This document shows, piece after piece, positions 8,303 to 15,655 of a DNA stretch of 29,308 nucleotides. The stretch is taken from contig CALFFN010000032.1 in NCBI GenBank assembly GCA_937958185.1, positions 1-29,308 on the forward strand. The letters run 5' to 3'. Below the pieces are notes generated by a model. That model searched no databases. It was not told where the DNA came from and saw only the letters and a list, made by a program, of their open reading frames with translations. How positions within the stretch are numbered: the first letter of the stretch is position 1; the number at the start of each line of letters is the position of its first letter. The stretch is from an uncultured Neglectibacter sp. GTDB taxonomy: Bacteria > Bacillota > Clostridia > Oscillospirales > Acutalibacteraceae. The position numbers and the translations under genes were made by a program.

Positions 8303-9343
8303 TTATTTCGCGCCCTTGTTCCGGCTGGTCTGCTCCAGAATTTTGGAGAGCAGGGATAAAAGGGTGTTCTGCTCCTCCTCCGTCAGGTCGGAAGCTACGC
8401 TCTGCCCCCACTGGGACAGGTAGCTCCGAATGGTGGGGCCGAGGGCTTTGCCGGAGTCCGTCAGGTAAAGGTTATTCTGCCGGCGGTCCGCCAGATCGGT
8501 TTCCCGGCGGATATAGCCAAGCTCCTCCATCTGCTTGATGCGCCGCGCCACGGTGCTTTTGTCGATGTACATATGATTGGCGATGCTGTCCTGCGTGGCG
8601 CCGGGGTGGCGGTCCACATGGAGCAGCATGGAGTACATGGGGCCGGAAAAGCCGTACCGGCTCAGCCGCTCTCCCATAAATATCTTTCGGTCACGCAGCA
8701 GGAAGGTGAGGGATTTCCCGAGCTCCCGGGCAAATTCCCGGGTTTCCGGCTCTTTCCGATAGCAGCGGCAAACCTGCCGGTATTTTTCTTCATCGTCCCC
8801 GGTGAACTGGGGCACAAAGGAACGGTACACCTGCTCCAGATTGGTCTTTACTTCCTCTTCGTTGAAAACACCCTCTGTCAAAGGCAGCAGCAGAATCTGA
8901 TATTCCACGCCGAACAGCAGGGAATAGACGGAGGTTTGGGTGCAGCCGCAGTGCCCGTAAAACCGCAGGCGGCGCTCTCTTTCGTCTATCTGCTCCGGCG
9001 TTTGGGCGCTTTCCACACTTTCCGCCTCGATCAGCACATAGGGCACGCCGAATTCCCGTGATACGCTTTTCAGCCCGGTCAGGAATTTACTGCCCACCCC
9101 CTGTCCCCGCAGGCAGGGGTCCACGGCGAAATAGTCCAGCAGAGCGGCGCCCTGGGACAAAATAAACAGGGCGTACGCCAAAACCGTTTTCCCCTCCCGG
9201 TAAGCAAAGCAGCGGTAGGAGTTTTTTCGCAGGAGATATTGCATACTGGAAAAGGGGCGCAGCTCGCTGGGAGGGAAGTCCCCCTTCAGACGTGTATCAT
9301 ACAGAGCTTCCAGCTCCTTTTCGCTGAGTGAATCTATTTTCAT
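8303..9343 (-). CDS. GNAT acetyltransferase-MarR regulator fusion
   Basis: A 346-aa protein starting MKIDSLSEKE at 9343, chosen for the AAAGGA upstream; an ATG at 9421 lies inside the promoter. Residues about 1-165 form a GNAT acetyltransferase with the acetyl-CoA loop RGQGVG (79-84). Residues about 205-346 form a MarR winged-helix regulator: the helix-turn-helix lies near 248-275 (TQDSIANHMYIDKSTVARRI) and the wing near 280-296 with DRR. The known MarR-GNAT fusions I am aware of put MarR first; here the order is reversed. It is divergent from two GH25 genes, so it may regulate them or itself; the substrate is unknown. Confidence 0.88.
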   Translation of the reverse strand: MKIDSLSEKELEALYDTRLKGDFPPSELRPFSSMQYLLRKNSYRCFAYREGKTVLAYALFILSQGAALLDYFAVDPCLRGQGVGSKFLTGLKSVSREFGVPYVLIEAESVESAQTPEQIDERERRLRFYGHCGCTQTSVYSLLFGVEYQILLLPLTEGVFNEEEVKTNLEQVYRSFVPQFTGDDEEKYRQVCRCYRKEPETREFARELGKSLTFLLRDRKIFMGERLSRYGFSGPMYSMLLHVDRHPGATQDSIANHMYIDKSTVARRIKQMEELGYIRRETDLADRRQNNLYLTDSGKALGPTIRSYLSQWGQSVASDLTEEEQNTLLSLLSKILEQTSRNKGAK

Positions 9344-9357
9344 TTTGGATATCCTTT

Positions 9358-9379
9358 CCGGGAACATCGGGCTTCCCGG
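9358..9379. promoter_or_regulatory. Inverted repeat in the leader of the GNAT-MarR gene
   Basis: CCGGGAA and TTCCCGG separated by 8 nt, between the promoter and the start codon. It could be an autoregulatory MarR operator or a leader hairpin. Confidence 0.45.
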
Positions 9380-9392
9380 TTCCTTTTTCTCT

Positions 9393-9421
9393 ATTGTAGC
9401 AAAAAAGAGGGCTTCCGGCAA
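9393..9421 (-). promoter_or_regulatory. Promoter of the GNAT-MarR gene
   Basis: On the minus strand TTGCCG, 17-nt spacer, TACAAT. Confidence 0.7.
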
Positions 9422-9536
9422 GCGGGGGATCAGGGAAAAAGCGTCTCGCCCGGAAAGGAAACAGGAAAACTCTCCTGGACCGGCTCCGCCCGGGAAAGGA
9501 AGCTTCTGGAATTTTGCAGGATTTTACAGGAATATC

Positions 9537-9565
9537 TTGCGTTTTCGCCAAAGTTCCTGTATAAT
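9537..9565 (+). promoter_or_regulatory. Promoter of the GH25 gene pair
   Basis: TTGCGT, 17-nt spacer, TATAAT. TTCCTG (9554-9559) abuts the -10 as in the ireB promoter. The matching half CAGGAA lies at 9527-9532, just upstream of the -35, and CAGGAAAACTCTCCTG lies at 9462-9477. Confidence 0.82.
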
Positions 9566-9622
9566 ATATCATAAGTTTAATTTTTTGGCTTTTTGTTTTC
9601 TTTGTGAAAGGAATGCACTTAT

Positions 9623-10513
9623 ATGGATTCTGTGAAAAAACGCAATCTCTTTTGGGCTGTTACGGCGCTGCTGGTGGCGGTGCTTATCATTGTTTCCATC
9701 GTCATTTTGGCAAAAGGACCCCGGGACAGCAGCGTGGAGCTCGTTTCCAAAAGCGGCTCTGCGGAGCTGACCGTCAACGATATGTATGACGGGCAGATGA
9801 CGATCCCTTACTTCGATATCCCTACCAGCAGCTACAAGCCCGACAGCTTCCTGGAAAATAAGGGCGTTATCACCTATGAGGGAGGGGATTCCTTCGTAGG
9901 CATCAACGTCAATTCCAAACGGGGAGATATCGACTGGCAGCAGGTGAAGGACAGCGGCGTGGACTACGCCATGATCCGCGTGGGCTGGCGGGCGGACGAG
10001 GGCGGCAAGATCGCCGAGGACGAAAAATTTGAGGACAATATCAAGGGCGCCACAGAAGCAGGGCTGCCGGTAGGCGTGTATTTCTATTCTAAGGCGGTGA
10101 CCGACGCGGAAGCGGAGGAGGAAGCCACCTTTGTGCTGGAAAAAATACGCACCTACAACGTGACCTACCCTGTGGCGATCTACTGGGAATATGACACGAA
10201 GGACGACGGCACGCCGGACGAAAGTAAGCGCACGGTCCGCTGTAACGGCGACCAGGTCACGGGCTTTATCGACACGTTCTGCAAGAAAATCGAAGCTACC
10301 GGGCGTACCGCCAGCTTTTACTGCGATAAGTCCATGGGCTATACCAAGCTGGATCTCTCGAAGCTTTCCCATTACGATATGTGGTACGCCGAGTTCCGCA
10401 GCGTGCCCAGCTTCTATTACAATTACACCATGTGGCAGTATACGAAGTCCGGCACGGTGCCGGGCATTGAGGGCGAGGTGCCCATCAATCTTTCTCTCAA
10501 AAAATACGGCTGA
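9623..10513 (+). CDS. Membrane-anchored GH25-fold protein, probable pseudoenzyme
   Basis: 296 aa. One membrane helix at about 11-30 (AVTALLVAVLIIVSIVILA) without a clear cleavage site predicts a cell-surface domain on an N-terminal anchor. A linker with DMYDG (53-57) precedes a GH25 (muramidase-type) domain at about 88-296. Compared with its neighbour, the family's acidic residues are altered: GVDVSEYQG reads GINVNSKRG (Asp to Asn at 95), and VFDWE reads AIYWE (Asp to Tyr at 187, Glu189 kept). The C-terminal VDVN is PINL. Muramidase activity is therefore doubtful; a binding or regulatory role is inferred. GAAAGGAATG overlaps the ribosome site, upstream of the ATG. It is followed 43 nt later by its paralogue. 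Confidence 0.9.
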   Translation: MDSVKKRNLFWAVTALLVAVLIIVSIVILAKGPRDSSVELVSKSGSAELTVNDMYDGQMTIPYFDIPTSSYKPDSFLENKGVITYEGGDSFVGINVNSKRGDIDWQQVKDSGVDYAMIRVGWRADEGGKIAEDEKFEDNIKGATEAGLPVGVYFYSKAVTDAEAEEEATFVLEKIRTYNVTYPVAIYWEYDTKDDGTPDESKRTVRCNGDQVTGFIDTFCKKIEATGRTASFYCDKSMGYTKLDLSKLSHYDMWYAEFRSVPSFYYNYTMWQYTKSGTVPGIEGEVPINLSLKKYG

Positions 10514-10556
10514 GAAAAAAGCTTTGCCCACTATCTCATAGAAGGGAAGGACCGAT

Positions 10557-11462
10557 ATGCAGCTGGAACCTGCACAAAAGAAGCTGCTCTATGCCATTGC
10601 GGGCGGCGTGGCGGCAGTCGTGCTGATTATCGTCGCGGTGGCGCTGGCGCTGAACGGCAGCGGCTCCCCCGCCTCGATCCGGGATACCTACAGCGGCGTG
10701 GCGGTGCCGGATAACGAGCTGCTGGTGGAGGATATGTACGATGGCGAAAAGCTGATCCCGAAGTACAGCCTGCCCGTGAACCAGTACGATATCAAAAAAT
10801 TTATCATTCGGGACGGCTTGACCCGGTACGACGATTCCAAAGCCTGTATGGGCGTGGACGTGTCCGAGTACCAGGGGCAGATAGACTGGGCGGCGGTAAA
10901 AAGCGCCGGTATGGATTTTGCCATTCTGCGCCTGGGCTATCGCGGCATGACCCAGGGGCTTCTGAATGTGGACGAGACCTTTGAGGATAATTTTACCAAG
11001 GCAGACGCCGCGGGCTTACACATAGGCGTGTATTTCTATTCCCAGGCAGTGACGGAAGCGGAAGCCCAGGCGGAAGCGGATTTTGTCATTGAGACCCTGA
11101 ACCAGCGGAAGCTTGATTATCCCGTGGTGTTTGACTGGGAAGCGCCTATTCCCAGCGACAAGCTGCCTGCGGAGACCCTGCGGGCATACGGTATGTCCGG
11201 CGAGCAGGTGACGAAAATAGGCACGGCGTTCTGCGAGCGGATCAGGGAAGCGGGATATACTCCCTGCGTCTATTTTAATAAGCATCAGGCGTATGAATTT
11301 TTCGACCTGGAGCAGTGGAAGGACTATGATATGTGGTACGCCGAGTATGCCCGCCTGCCCAGCCTGTACTACGGCTTCCGTATGTGGCAGTATACCGACG
11401 AGGGAGAAGTCCCCGGGATCGACGGCGGCGTAGACGTGAACATCTGCTTTGAGCCGTTTTAA
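10557..11462 (+). CDS. Membrane-anchored GH25 lysozyme-like muramidase
   Basis: 301 aa, paralogous to the gene before it. Membrane helix at about 12-32 (YAIAGGVAAVVLIIVAVALA); linker with DMYDG (59-63) and an IP/P/Y pattern shared with the paralogue; GH25 domain at about 95-301. The expected acidic residues are present: Asp101 in GVDVSEYQG, Asp193 and Glu195 in VFDWE, and VDVN near the C-terminus. GH25 enzymes cleave the beta-1,4 bond between MurNAc and GlcNAc in peptidoglycan. The anchor suggests remodelling of the cell's own wall. The ribosome site AAGGGAAGGA fits the ATG. The gene pair ends at a terminator 19 nt on. Confidence 0.94.
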   Translation: MQLEPAQKKLLYAIAGGVAAVVLIIVAVALALNGSGSPASIRDTYSGVAVPDNELLVEDMYDGEKLIPKYSLPVNQYDIKKFIIRDGLTRYDDSKACMGVDVSEYQGQIDWAAVKSAGMDFAILRLGYRGMTQGLLNVDETFEDNFTKADAAGLHIGVYFYSQAVTEAEAQAEADFVIETLNQRKLDYPVVFDWEAPIPSDKLPAETLRAYGMSGEQVTKIGTAFCERIREAGYTPCVYFNKHQAYEFFDLEQWKDYDMWYAEYARLPSLYYGFRMWQYTDEGEVPGIDGGVDVNICFEPF

Positions 11463-11480
11463 CAGAGAAATAGACAGGGA

Positions 11481-11505
11481 CCTCCCCGGATTTCGGGGAG
11501 GTTTT
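11481..11505 (+). terminator. Intrinsic terminator of the GH25 operon
   Basis: CCTCCCCG and CGGGGAGG around a 5-nt loop, then TTTT. Confidence 0.85.
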
Positions 11506-12109
11506 GCTATATAGACGATAGATACTGGATTCTGGACGCTGGATAAGGGCAAGGAAAAAGAGCGTGGAAGCACAGGCAGGTATTTTATGGCGAATAGAGT
11601 TTGCTTTTTCCCCAAAATTTTCTGCTTTCGCGCAGGGTGATTTCTGCCCCTTATCGTGTGCTGCCGTGCGCGATTTTCTTTTTCTTTTGGAAAGGGGCTT
11701 CGCCCCTTTCCAAACCCCCAGAAAGAAGCTTCCACTTGGCGGCTTTCCGGCAGCGCGGGGAATCCCCCATCAAAAAGGTAGTGGCTTGCGGCTTTTTCCA
11801 ATTATTGTGGGGGTTTGGGGGAGCGGAGCTCCCCCATGTAATAATAATCGCGTTGCGATTATCACGGAGAACCCCTGCGGTATGCAATACCGCTCTTTTC
11901 CCTCCGGGAAAAGCACCGGGCTTCTCCCAAGCAGATTTATTTTGCGCAATAGAGCGCCGGGGATAGGCACACATCAGAATGCGCAACAGGAAGCGCTTTG
12001 GAAAAGAAAAACAAGGGCAACGGTGCAAAAACCGTCTTCGGAAAAAGGCAGCGGTCGGCGTACCAAAAGGCGAACCGCACAGAGAAAGGACACGATTGCC
12101 CACTGCAAG
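11506..12109. other. Gene-free region holding a hairpin cluster
   Basis: About 600 nt without a convincing gene. The one long open frame (11564-12124) has no ribosome site and a composition unlike the neighbours. The middle (11686-11927) is a dense set of perfect hairpins, listed separately. The left part has a degenerate short tract (GATACTGGATTCTGGACG). The right part (11930-12109) is A/G-rich with no clear feature. Confidence 0.7.
11686..11927. repeat. Cluster of perfect triloop hairpins, nested
   Basis: Hairpins with 3-nt loops: 11686-11714 (13-bp stem, loop TTC), 11757-11767 (GGGG-AAT-CCCC), 11816-11836 (9 bp, loop GGA), 11844-11862 (8 bp, loop GTT), 11877-11893 (7 bp, loop GCA), 11895-11913 (8 bp, loop TCC). 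Two longer pairings enclose them: CCAAACCCCCA (11710-11720) with TGGGGGTTTGG (11808-11818), and GGAGAACCC (11866-11874) with GGGCTTCTCC (11918-11927, one bulge). It may be an intergenic repeat element or a structured RNA. The strand is undetermined. Confidence 0.7.
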
Positions 12110-12140
12110 TGTAACCTTTTATAACTTTTTCCCCTCTAAT
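12110..12140 (+). promoter_or_regulatory. Possible ECF-sigma-type promoter for the sigma gene
   Basis: TGTAACC (12110-12116), 16-nt spacer, CCTCTAAT (12133-12140). It resembles the TGAAAC/CGTC pattern used by ECF sigma factors such as SigV/SigX. If real, transcription starts after the ATG at 12139, which supports the TTG start at 12190. Confidence 0.4.
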
Positions 12141-12189
12141 GGTCGTAAAGGCTTTTGCAAATGAAGTTAGAAAGCGAGGGAGATATCCT

Positions 12190-12738
12190 TTGGACAGAAC
12201 TGAAAAGCTGGTGCGCCGGGCGCAGCAGGGCGAAAAGGACGCTTTTGTGGAGCTGATGGAGCAGCAGAAGCTTTCCATGAGCCGCGCCGCGCTGGCGATC
12301 CTCCATCGGGAGGAGGACGCCGCCGACGCCATTTCCGAAACGGTGCTTACCGCCTTTTGCAAGCTCTGCGATCTGCGGCAGCCCAAATACTTCAAGACAT
12401 GGCTTACCAGAATATTGATCTACAACTGCTACCATATCCTGCGCCAGCGGCAGGGACTCGTTTCGCTGGACGCCGCGCCGGAAAACGCCTGGGGAGAGGA
12501 CCGCACCAGAGAATACGACAACGTGATCGACATTCAAAGCGGGCTGGAACGGCTGGGGGAGAACGACAGGCTGATTTTAACGCTGTTTTATCTGGACGAC
12601 CTTCCCATCAAGGAAATCGCCGGGCTGCTCCATATCAAGGAATCGGCGGCCAAGGTGCGGCTGAGCAGGAGCAGGGAAAGGTTTCGGAAGGTATATCGGG
12701 AAAAGGAGGACATTTGCTGTGAAGCAGGTAGAAAATAG
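12190..12738 (+). CDS. Sigma-70 family (ECF-type) RNA polymerase sigma factor
   Basis: About 182 aa. Region 2 spans about 5-75 (RAQQGEKDAFVELMEQQK, then EDAADAISETVLTAFCKL and FKTWLTRILIYNCYHILR). A short linker leads to region 4 (about 110-165, LILTLFYLDDLPIKEIAGLL and KVRLSRSRERFRK). Region 3 is absent, the ECF layout. TTG at 12190 is taken as the start because GAGGGAG sits about 8 nt before it; the in-frame ATG at 12139 has no ribosome site. It overlaps the DUF4179 gene by 20 nt, so the pair is a sigma/anti-sigma module, probably responding to envelope stress as in SigV-like systems. Confidence 0.93.
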   Translation: MDRTEKLVRRAQQGEKDAFVELMEQQKLSMSRAALAILHREEDAADAISETVLTAFCKLCDLRQPKYFKTWLTRILIYNCYHILRQRQGLVSLDAAPENAWGEDRTREYDNVIDIQSGLERLGENDRLILTLFYLDDLPIKEIAGLLHIKESAAKVRLSRSRERFRKVYREKEDICCEAGRK

Positions 12739-14272
12739 AGAATACGAGCAGGAATTGTTGGAAGAATTGGAGCTGCCCGCCGTGCCGAAGCTCATCGACG
12801 ACAGGCTGCGGCAGGTCTATGCCGAGCTGCCGGAGCAGGTGCCGGTCAAGCGCCGCGCCCCCGTGCGGGCGCTGAAGACAGCCATCGGGACAGTTTCCGG
12901 GCTTGCCGCCGCCCTTGTACTGCTGCTGGGGATCAACGGGTTGAACCCGGCGCTGGCGGAAAGCCTGCCCCTTGTGGGCGGCATTTTCCAGCAGATCAAC
13001 AACACGCAGGGTTGGGTGAACCTGACCGAAACACAGCTGGACGTGCAGCGGTATACCCAGCCCGTGGAAAATGTGGAAGCGCAGGTGCCCGCAAACGGGC
13101 TGCTGGAAAAGCCCATGACAGTCACGGTGCGGGAAGCCTATTTTGACGGGGAGTTTTTGTACGCCGGGCTTTCCATGGAAATCAATACCCGGGACGATCA
13201 GCTTTTCAGCAGACGCACCCCCGGCTATGATATTTTGCTGAACGGCGGTAGTCAGGTCAAGTATGACGAGGAGTGCGGGGATATCCTCGGGGCGGCGGGC
13301 TTTGTGCTGATGGGAGATCAAACCTGGCAGCCCGGAGGCAGCGGAGAATATCTTTCTCAGGTCTCTTTCCGCGTGCCGGAGCAGTACCGCGATTTGGAGC
13401 AGCTTGACGTGACCCTGCAATACAGCGGAATTTACGCGTTTCAAAACGCCTTTGAGCTGGAGCGGAACTCCTCTCCCTTTACCCTAAGCTTTACGGTGGA
13501 GAAAAACGACGCGCAGGTAAAGCGCATTGAGGGCGGCGCGGAGCGAAATGGCGTGAAGCTTGTTTCCGCCGTGGCTTCCCCTGCCGGAACAGTCTTCACG
13601 CTGGACTTCCCCCCGGAGTATGTGAACCCCAGCAGCGGCGCGAGCTTTGAGGACGGCTGCGCGGTGGGCGCGCTGGGCGACGCTTCCCCCCAGACCACGG
13701 AGGAGGGCCTGACCCGTGTCATCCGGGTGTTCGGCGGCTTGCGGGAGGAGGAAACGCGGAAAATCGTGTATTCCGTCTTTGACAAGAACGGCGCCGATGA
13801 ATACGTGGCGGTGTTCCTGCTGGATTTTGAGGCAGGCACGGCGGAGCTTGGCACAGAGGAGGACATCAGGCAGTTTACCCCGGCGGCATATTACTGTGAG
13901 GAAAAGGAGATCCAGAGCTTCCCCGGCGACCATAAAATTTCCCTTGCCAGCCACAAGGAGGCGGGAAACTACCTGCTGCTTTTTGTGGAGACGAAGGATC
14001 AACACCCCAGAAAGGTGCAGGTGGAGGTCTGGCAGGAGGACGTTCTGCTGGGCAGCCGGGTAGAGGAGCAGGACAAACGGTTCTACGAAGGGCACCAGTA
14101 TGTAAACGCAGAGGGGAACACGGTGAAAACCGAGACGAACCGCTATATGTTCGGTCTGATCGGCATGGAGGTGCTGGATTCCGCAAAGCCGGTGACCGTC
14201 AAGCTGTACGATGTGGATTCCAACGAGCTGATGATGGAGGAGACCATCACGCTGACCCCTGAAGAAGAATAA
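12719..14272 (+). CDS. DUF4179 membrane protein, likely anti-sigma factor
   Basis: 517 aa from a GTG start with AAAAGGAGGA 8 nt upstream, overlapping the sigma gene. Residues 1-51 are cytosolic and would contact the sigma factor. A membrane helix covers about 53-73 (KTAIGTVSGLAAALVLLLGI). The DUF4179 region runs to about 135 (ALAESLPLVGGIFQQIN). A large extracellular part (about 136-517) of beta-rich repeats resembles the DUF5643-type C-terminus. In the family, such proteins sit beside ECF sigma factors and are presumed to hold them inactive until a surface signal appears. That role is inferred from order and topology. Confidence 0.9.
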   Translation: MKQVENREYEQELLEELELPAVPKLIDDRLRQVYAELPEQVPVKRRAPVRALKTAIGTVSGLAAALVLLLGINGLNPALAESLPLVGGIFQQINNTQGWVNLTETQLDVQRYTQPVENVEAQVPANGLLEKPMTVTVREAYFDGEFLYAGLSMEINTRDDQLFSRRTPGYDILLNGGSQVKYDEECGDILGAAGFVLMGDQTWQPGGSGEYLSQVSFRVPEQYRDLEQLDVTLQYSGIYAFQNAFELERNSSPFTLSFTVEKNDAQVKRIEGGAERNGVKLVSAVASPAGTVFTLDFPPEYVNPSSGASFEDGCAVGALGDASPQTTEEGLTRVIRVFGGLREEETRKIVYSVFDKNGADEYVAVFLLDFEAGTAELGTEEDIRQFTPAAYYCEEKEIQSFPGDHKISLASHKEAGNYLLLFVETKDQHPRKVQVEVWQEDVLLGSRVEEQDKRFYEGHQYVNAEGNTVKTETNRYMFGLIGMEVLDSAKPVTVKLYDVDSNELMMEETITLTPEEE

Positions 14273-14324
14273 AAATTGGGAAAATACGCCCCGGCGCGAC
14301 TGAGCCGGGCGCTCCTGAAACAGC

Positions 14325-14366
14325 AAATCCTCCCTATGACACTTGGTCAAAGGGAGGATTTTTTAT
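14325..14366 (+). terminator. Intrinsic terminator after the DUF4179 gene
   Basis: AAATCCTCCCT pairs with AGGGAGGATTT across a 15-nt loop, followed by a T-rich run. A GC-rich imperfect hairpin (about 14288-14312) precedes it. Confidence 0.85.
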
Positions 14367-14393
14367 TCTACGTTGGTTCGGCAGTGCCCTTGG

Positions 14394-14440
14394 CTCCCTT
14401 GTGTAAAGGGAGCTGTCAGCGAAGCTGACTGAGGGATTGT
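14394..14440 (+). repeat. Left inverted repeat of the DUF559 cassette
   Basis: Three parts: hairpin CTCCCTTGTGTAAAGGGAG (14394-14412), hairpin GTCAGC-GAA-GCTGAC (14415-14429), then GAGGGATTGT (14431-14440). The reverse complement of 14786-14837 has the same three parts in the same order. On the minus strand this repeat encodes the last codons and stop of the DUF559 protein. Confidence 0.85.
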
Positions 14441-14784
14441 TTTACTGCACCATCAATATACTCACAAACTCCGTGAAAATTTTGATTGATTTCGTTGTTT
14501 GGGAGACGAATCACTGCGAGACCATAGGATTTCAGAAAGGCAGTACGTTCGCTGTCTTTTCTCTGATTTTCCTCATCGTAGTGCTGGGAGCCGTCCAGTT
14601 CAATCACCAGTCTTGCTTCCGCGCTGAAAAAATCCACAATGTAGTTTCCCAGCACTTTCTGCCTGGAAAATCGAACAGGATAAGAACGCAAAAAGTCATA
14701 CCAAAGATGGCGTTCCTCTTTTGTCATCTCTTTTCGCAGCTGCTTTGCCAATGGAACCAATTGGTGATTATGCTTTGACTGCAT
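14416..14784 (-). CDS. DUF559 family nuclease-like protein within inverted repeats
   Basis: 122 aa, starting MQSKHNHQLVPLAKQLRKEM. The core matches DUF559, a Vsr/restriction-endonuclease-like fold: RKEMTKEERHLWYDFLRSY, RQKVLGNYIVDFF, then ARLVIELDGSQHY with candidate metal-site residues Asp51, Glu62, Asp64 and His68. The ribosome site GGAGGG (about 7 nt before the ATG) lies in the right inverted repeat, and the last residues (QSLSQLR) and the stop are encoded by the left one. Thus the reading frame and the repeats form one unit. DUF559 proteins are poorly characterised; DNA cleavage is inferred only from fold relatives. The longer frame from 14817 adds residues encoded by the repeat hairpin. 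Confidence 0.88.
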   Translation of the reverse strand: MQSKHNHQLVPLAKQLRKEMTKEERHLWYDFLRSYPVRFSRQKVLGNYIVDFFSAEARLVIELDGSQHYDEENQRKDSERTAFLKSYGLAVIRLPNNEINQNFHGVCEYIDGAVKQSLSQLR

Positions 14785-14785
14785 G

Positions 14786-14837
14786 ACAATCCCTCCGTCA
14801 CGGCTGCGCCGTGCCACCTCCCTTTACACAAGGGAGG
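14786..14837 (-). repeat. Right inverted repeat of the DUF559 cassette
   Basis: Read on the minus strand: CCTCCCTTGTGTAAAGGGAG (hairpin 1), CACGGC-GCA-GCCGTG (hairpin 2), GAGGGATTGT. Hairpin 2 differs from the left copy in its stem bases yet still pairs, as expected if the structure is conserved. No target-site duplication is obvious outside the repeats. Confidence 0.85.
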
Positions 14838-14952
14838 CTTTCAAGTAACTGCAAATTCCAATTTATCCGCACAACCTCCGGTCGAAAAGCAATGTTGCCG
14901 GGACTGCTCCTGATTTATAGATACCTGTCCTTTTTCGCGCCGGGGTGCTTCT

Positions 14953-15624
14953 TTATGCCATTTTGACCAGTTCTTCCAGCTCCTCCGCTGTGGAGACCAG
15001 ATACTTTGCGCCGTGGGTAAGAAGCTCCTCCCTGTCCCGGAAGCCCCACAGCACGCCGCAGGGGTCCATGCCGGCGTTGGTTCCCGTGTCCATATCCACG
15101 CCGCTGTCGCCGATGTACAGCACCTGCCCCGGCAGGACGCCCATCTCCTTGGCAAGCTGCAAAACCGCCGTGGGGTCGGGCTTTTTCGGCACGCCCTCCT
15201 TCTGCCCCTGCACCAGCTGCGGCAGGTCGCCGTACAGCTCTTTGACGATATATTTTGTCATGTTGTCCGGCTTGTTGGAGAGCACAGCCACGGGAAGCTC
15301 CCGCTGTTTCCAGCGGGAAAGCAGCTCATGGAGACCGGGGTAAGGGACGACCAGCTTCATGGGTTCGCTTTCATAGCGGCGGTCATATTCCGCCCGGAAG
15401 CGGGAAAGCTCCTGCTCGGAAAGCTCCGCGTGGACGGCGGCGAGCATTCTGCGCATCAGCGTGTCCGCGCCGTTTCCCACCAGGTAGCGGTACTGCTCCG
15501 TGGGAATGGGGGGCAGGTGAAAGGCTTCCAGGGTGCCGTTGCCAAAATAGGCGATAGATGATAAGGTATTTGCCAGCGTGCCGTCCAAATCAAAAATGCA
15601 CGCCCGATACTGTTTTTGTTCCAT
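14953..15624 (-). CDS. HAD family hydrolase, phosphoglycolate phosphatase-like
   Basis: 223 aa starting MEQKQYRACIFDLDGTLANT. The nucleophile and acid/base are Asp12 and Asp14 of DLDGT. Motif II is VLSNKPDN, with the Lys region near KEGVPKKPDP, and motif IV is YIGDSGVDMDTGTNAGM. A helical cap lies between motifs I and II (about 20-85). This is HAD subfamily IA, near Gph and PpaX-type phosphatases; the substrate cannot be read from sequence. The start is set by AAAAGGCGGCG upstream and by a strong promoter; an ATG further upstream lies before that promoter. It is transcribed away from the malic enzyme gene. Confidence 0.9.
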   Translation of the reverse strand: MEQKQYRACIFDLDGTLANTLSSIAYFGNGTLEAFHLPPIPTEQYRYLVGNGADTLMRRMLAAVHAELSEQELSRFRAEYDRRYESEPMKLVVPYPGLHELLSRWKQRELPVAVLSNKPDNMTKYIVKELYGDLPQLVQGQKEGVPKKPDPTAVLQLAKEMGVLPGQVLYIGDSGVDMDTGTNAGMDPCGVLWGFRDREELLTHGAKYLVSTAEELEELVKMA

Positions 15625-15655
15625 AGCTTCGCCGCCTTTTTCTTTTTGTGTCCCC

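Noticed and set aside
11564..12124. Possible 186-aa protein in the hairpin region
   Set aside because: No ribosome site, sequence made of hairpin arms, and no recognisable domain.
12139..12189. ATG start for the sigma factor
   Set aside because: No ribosome site, and it overlaps the probable -10; TTG at 12190 has GAGGGAG at the right distance.
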